DNA of 5,414 nucleotides from JBGYPP01 sp041838515. Lineage in GTDB: Bacteria; Bacillota; Clostridia; Lachnospirales; Lachnospiraceae. The stretch's first letter is position 1, and each line of letters starts with the position of its first letter. The DNA lies in contig JBGYPP010000047.1 of assembly GCA_041838515.1 (NCBI GenBank), positions 1-5,414 of the forward strand, read 5' to 3'. A program made the position numbers and the translations under genes. The notes below the pieces were generated by a model. That model ran no database searches. It was not told the DNA's origin and saw nothing but the letters and a program-made list of their open reading frames with translations. Positions 4,067 to 5,414 of this stretch are shown piece by piece.

Positions 4067-5414
4067 ATGAATGTATACACGACGGACAAAATTCGGAACG
4101 TTGTATTGTTGGGCCACGGAGGCTCGGGCAAGACCAGCCTGGCCGAAGCCATGGCCTATCTCTCCGGCATCACCTCCCGCATGGGCAAGGTGTCCGAGGG
4201 CAACACCCTCAGCGATTATGGCAAGGAAGAGCAGAAGCGCAAATTTTCCATCAGCACCAGCCTGATACCCATAGAGTGGGAGGGGCATAAGATCAATATC
4301 TTGGATGCCCCGGGGTATTTTGACTTTGTGGGTGAGGTGGAGGAGGCCATCAGCGCAGCCGGCGCGGCAATTATCGTGGTCAATGGCAAGTCCGGAGTGG
4401 AGGTGGGCACCCGCAAGGCCTGGGAGCTGTGCGAAAAGTACAAGCTGCCCCGCTTTATCTATGTGACCCATATGGACGTGGACAATGCCTCTTTCCGGCA
4501 GATTGTCGAAGATTTGACAAATGAGTACGGCAAGCATATGGCGCCTATACACTTTCCCATCCGTGAGAATGAGAAGTTCGTGGGCTATGTCAATGTCATA
4601 GCCGAAACCGGCAACCGCTGGCAGGGCAAGGACGTGGTACCCTGCGACATACCGGATTACAGCCAGGCCAATCTGGCCCAATTCCGGGAAACGCTGATGG
4701 AGAGCGTGGCCGAGACCAGCGAGGAGATGATGGAGAGGTATTTCGGCGGTGAGGCTTTCTCCGAGGCGGAGATACGCGCCGCCTTGCGGACCAATGTCTG
4801 CGAGTGCAACCTGGTACCCATGTCCATGGGATCCAACACCCTCTGCCAGGGCGTGTATACGCTGCTGGATGATATTATCAAGTATATGCCCTCCCCGGCC
4901 AACCGCAAGGTGGCGGGGCTTAGCCTCAAGACCAATGAGGTGTTCCAGGCGGACCATGATTTCTCCAAGGCCAAATCTGCCTTTATCTGGAAGACCATCA
5001 TAGATCCCTTTATAGGCAAATATTCTCTGATCAAGGTCCAGTCCGGTGTGCTCAAGGCCGATGATATGATATACAATGTGGACCGGGATATAGAGGAGAG
5101 GGCCGGCAAGCTCTACGTATTGCAGGGCAACAAGCCCATAGAGGTGGAGGAGCTGCACGCCGGCGACATAGGCGCGCTGGCCAAGCTGACGGCTGCCAGG
5201 ACGGGCAACAGCCTGGCCACCAAGGCCCATCCCATCAAATATGGCAAGTTCGCCCTGTCCACGCCCTATACCTATATGCGCTACAGGCCCAAGAACAAGC
5301 AGGATGTGGACAAGCTCTCCCAGGCCCTGCAGAAGCTCTGCCGTGAGGATCAGACCCTGCGGGTGGAGAACGATGCGGCCAACCGCCAGCTGCTGATGTT
5401 TGGCATGGGCGACC
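4067..5414 (+). CDS. EF-G-like translational GTPase (N-terminal 449 residues; 3' end outside window)
   Basis: Member of the elongation factor G family, which moves tRNAs and mRNA through the ribosome using GTP. The gene is often annotated fusA, but this copy resembles the divergent second EF-G type of many bacteria more than the main one. Reading from ATG 4067: P-loop GHGGSGKT (16-23); switch I region KRKFSIST (57-64) in place of the usual RGITI; DAPGYFDF (80-87), where EF-G normally has DTPGHVDF, so the catalytic His is Tyr84; THMD (134-137) in place of NKxD; GSNTLCQGV (255-263) in place of GSAFKNKGV. Domain II covers about 281-400 (AFIWKTIIDPFIGKYS, 305-320), and domain III begins near 400 and is cut at GMGD (446-449). 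About 690 residues would be expected in full. The start is supported by AAGGCGG four bases upstream and by a TAG at 4022 in the same frame. It is divergent from tyrA with its own promoter. Role as translocase, ribosome recycling factor or ribosome protection protein is not settled by sequence. Confidence 0.93.
   Translation, partial: MNVYTTDKIRNVVLLGHGGSGKTSLAEAMAYLSGITSRMGKVSEGNTLSDYGKEEQKRKFSISTSLIPIEWEGHKINILDAPGYFDFVGEVEEAISAAGAAIIVVNGKSGVEVGTRKAWELCEKYKLPRFIYVTHMDVDNASFRQIVEDLTNEYGKHMAPIHFPIRENEKFVGYVNVIAETGNRWQGKDVVPCDIPDYSQANLAQFRETLMESVAETSEEMMERYFGGEAFSEAEIRAALRTNVCECNLVPMSMGSNTLCQGVYTLLDDIIKYMPSPANRKVAGLSLKTNEVFQADHDFSKAKSAFIWKTIIDPFIGKYSLIKVQSGVLKADDMIYNVDRDIEERAGKLYVLQGNKPIEVEELHAGDIGALAKLTAARTGNSLATKAHPIKYGKFALSTPYTYMRYRPKNKQDVDKLSQALQKLCREDQTLRVENDAANRQLLMFGMGD

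Noticed and set aside
4019..5230. A 403-residue open frame on the minus strand, entirely antisense to the EF-G-like gene
   Set aside because: The plus strand encodes a clear EF-G domain order over the same bases. The antisense product has the biased composition of a shadow frame, no recognisable family and no convincing start signal. It is open because of codon bias on the opposite strand.
1..5414. Mobile elements, CRISPR arrays, tRNA or rRNA genes, toxin-antitoxin or defence genes
   Set aside because: No transposase or integrase motifs, no regular spaced repeats, no tRNA-like cloverleaf noticed, and all long genes are core housekeeping or signalling functions.

Overview
The window reads as chromosomal core DNA from a fairly GC-rich Firmicute of the clostridial type. 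The strongest taxonomic marker is the C-terminal part of a PolC-type DNA polymerase III, which is typical of low-GC Gram-positives and their relatives. Strong AGGAGG-like ribosome binding sites and sigma-A-like promoters (TTGACA or TTGAAA, 17 bp, TAAAAT) agree with this. AUA is unusually common for isoleucine although the coding DNA is rich in G and C. I cannot name the genus.

Layout, left to right. (1) Positions 1-1993, plus strand: the last 660 or so residues of PolC, open at the left edge. (2) A very good promoter overlaps the polC stop codon and drives a small single-domain PilZ protein (2067-2402), a probable cyclic-di-GMP sensor. (3) Positions 2403-2576 hold no firm gene. There is a weak 42-codon ORF that overlaps the pilZ stop, and two pairs of short direct repeats. 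(4) A strong bidirectional terminator (2577-2618) closes the PilZ unit and the convergent tyrA gene. (5) Positions 2648-3766, minus strand: TyrA, a prephenate dehydrogenase with a C-terminal ACT domain, with its own promoter. (6) Positions 3767-4066 form a 300-bp divergent intergenic region with a promoter for each flanking gene, GC-rich hairpins between them, a palindrome inside the rightward promoter, and a leader with an 8-codon ORF and a hairpin that reaches the ribosome binding site. (7) From 4067 to the right edge, plus strand: the first 449 residues of an EF-G-like translational GTPase of the divergent second EF-G type. Its G-domain motifs differ from canonical EF-G. It lacks a stop inside the window, so a search for closed ORFs misses it, and a long antisense ORF covers the same stretch.

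The genes do not form one pathway. They are separate transcription units: replication, c-di-GMP signalling, tyrosine biosynthesis, translation. I found no mobile element, CRISPR array, tRNA or rRNA, and no clear sign of a new multi-gene system. The parts most worth a second look are the leader and promoter of the EF-G-like gene, the altered GTPase motifs of that protein, and the small region between pilZ and the terminator.
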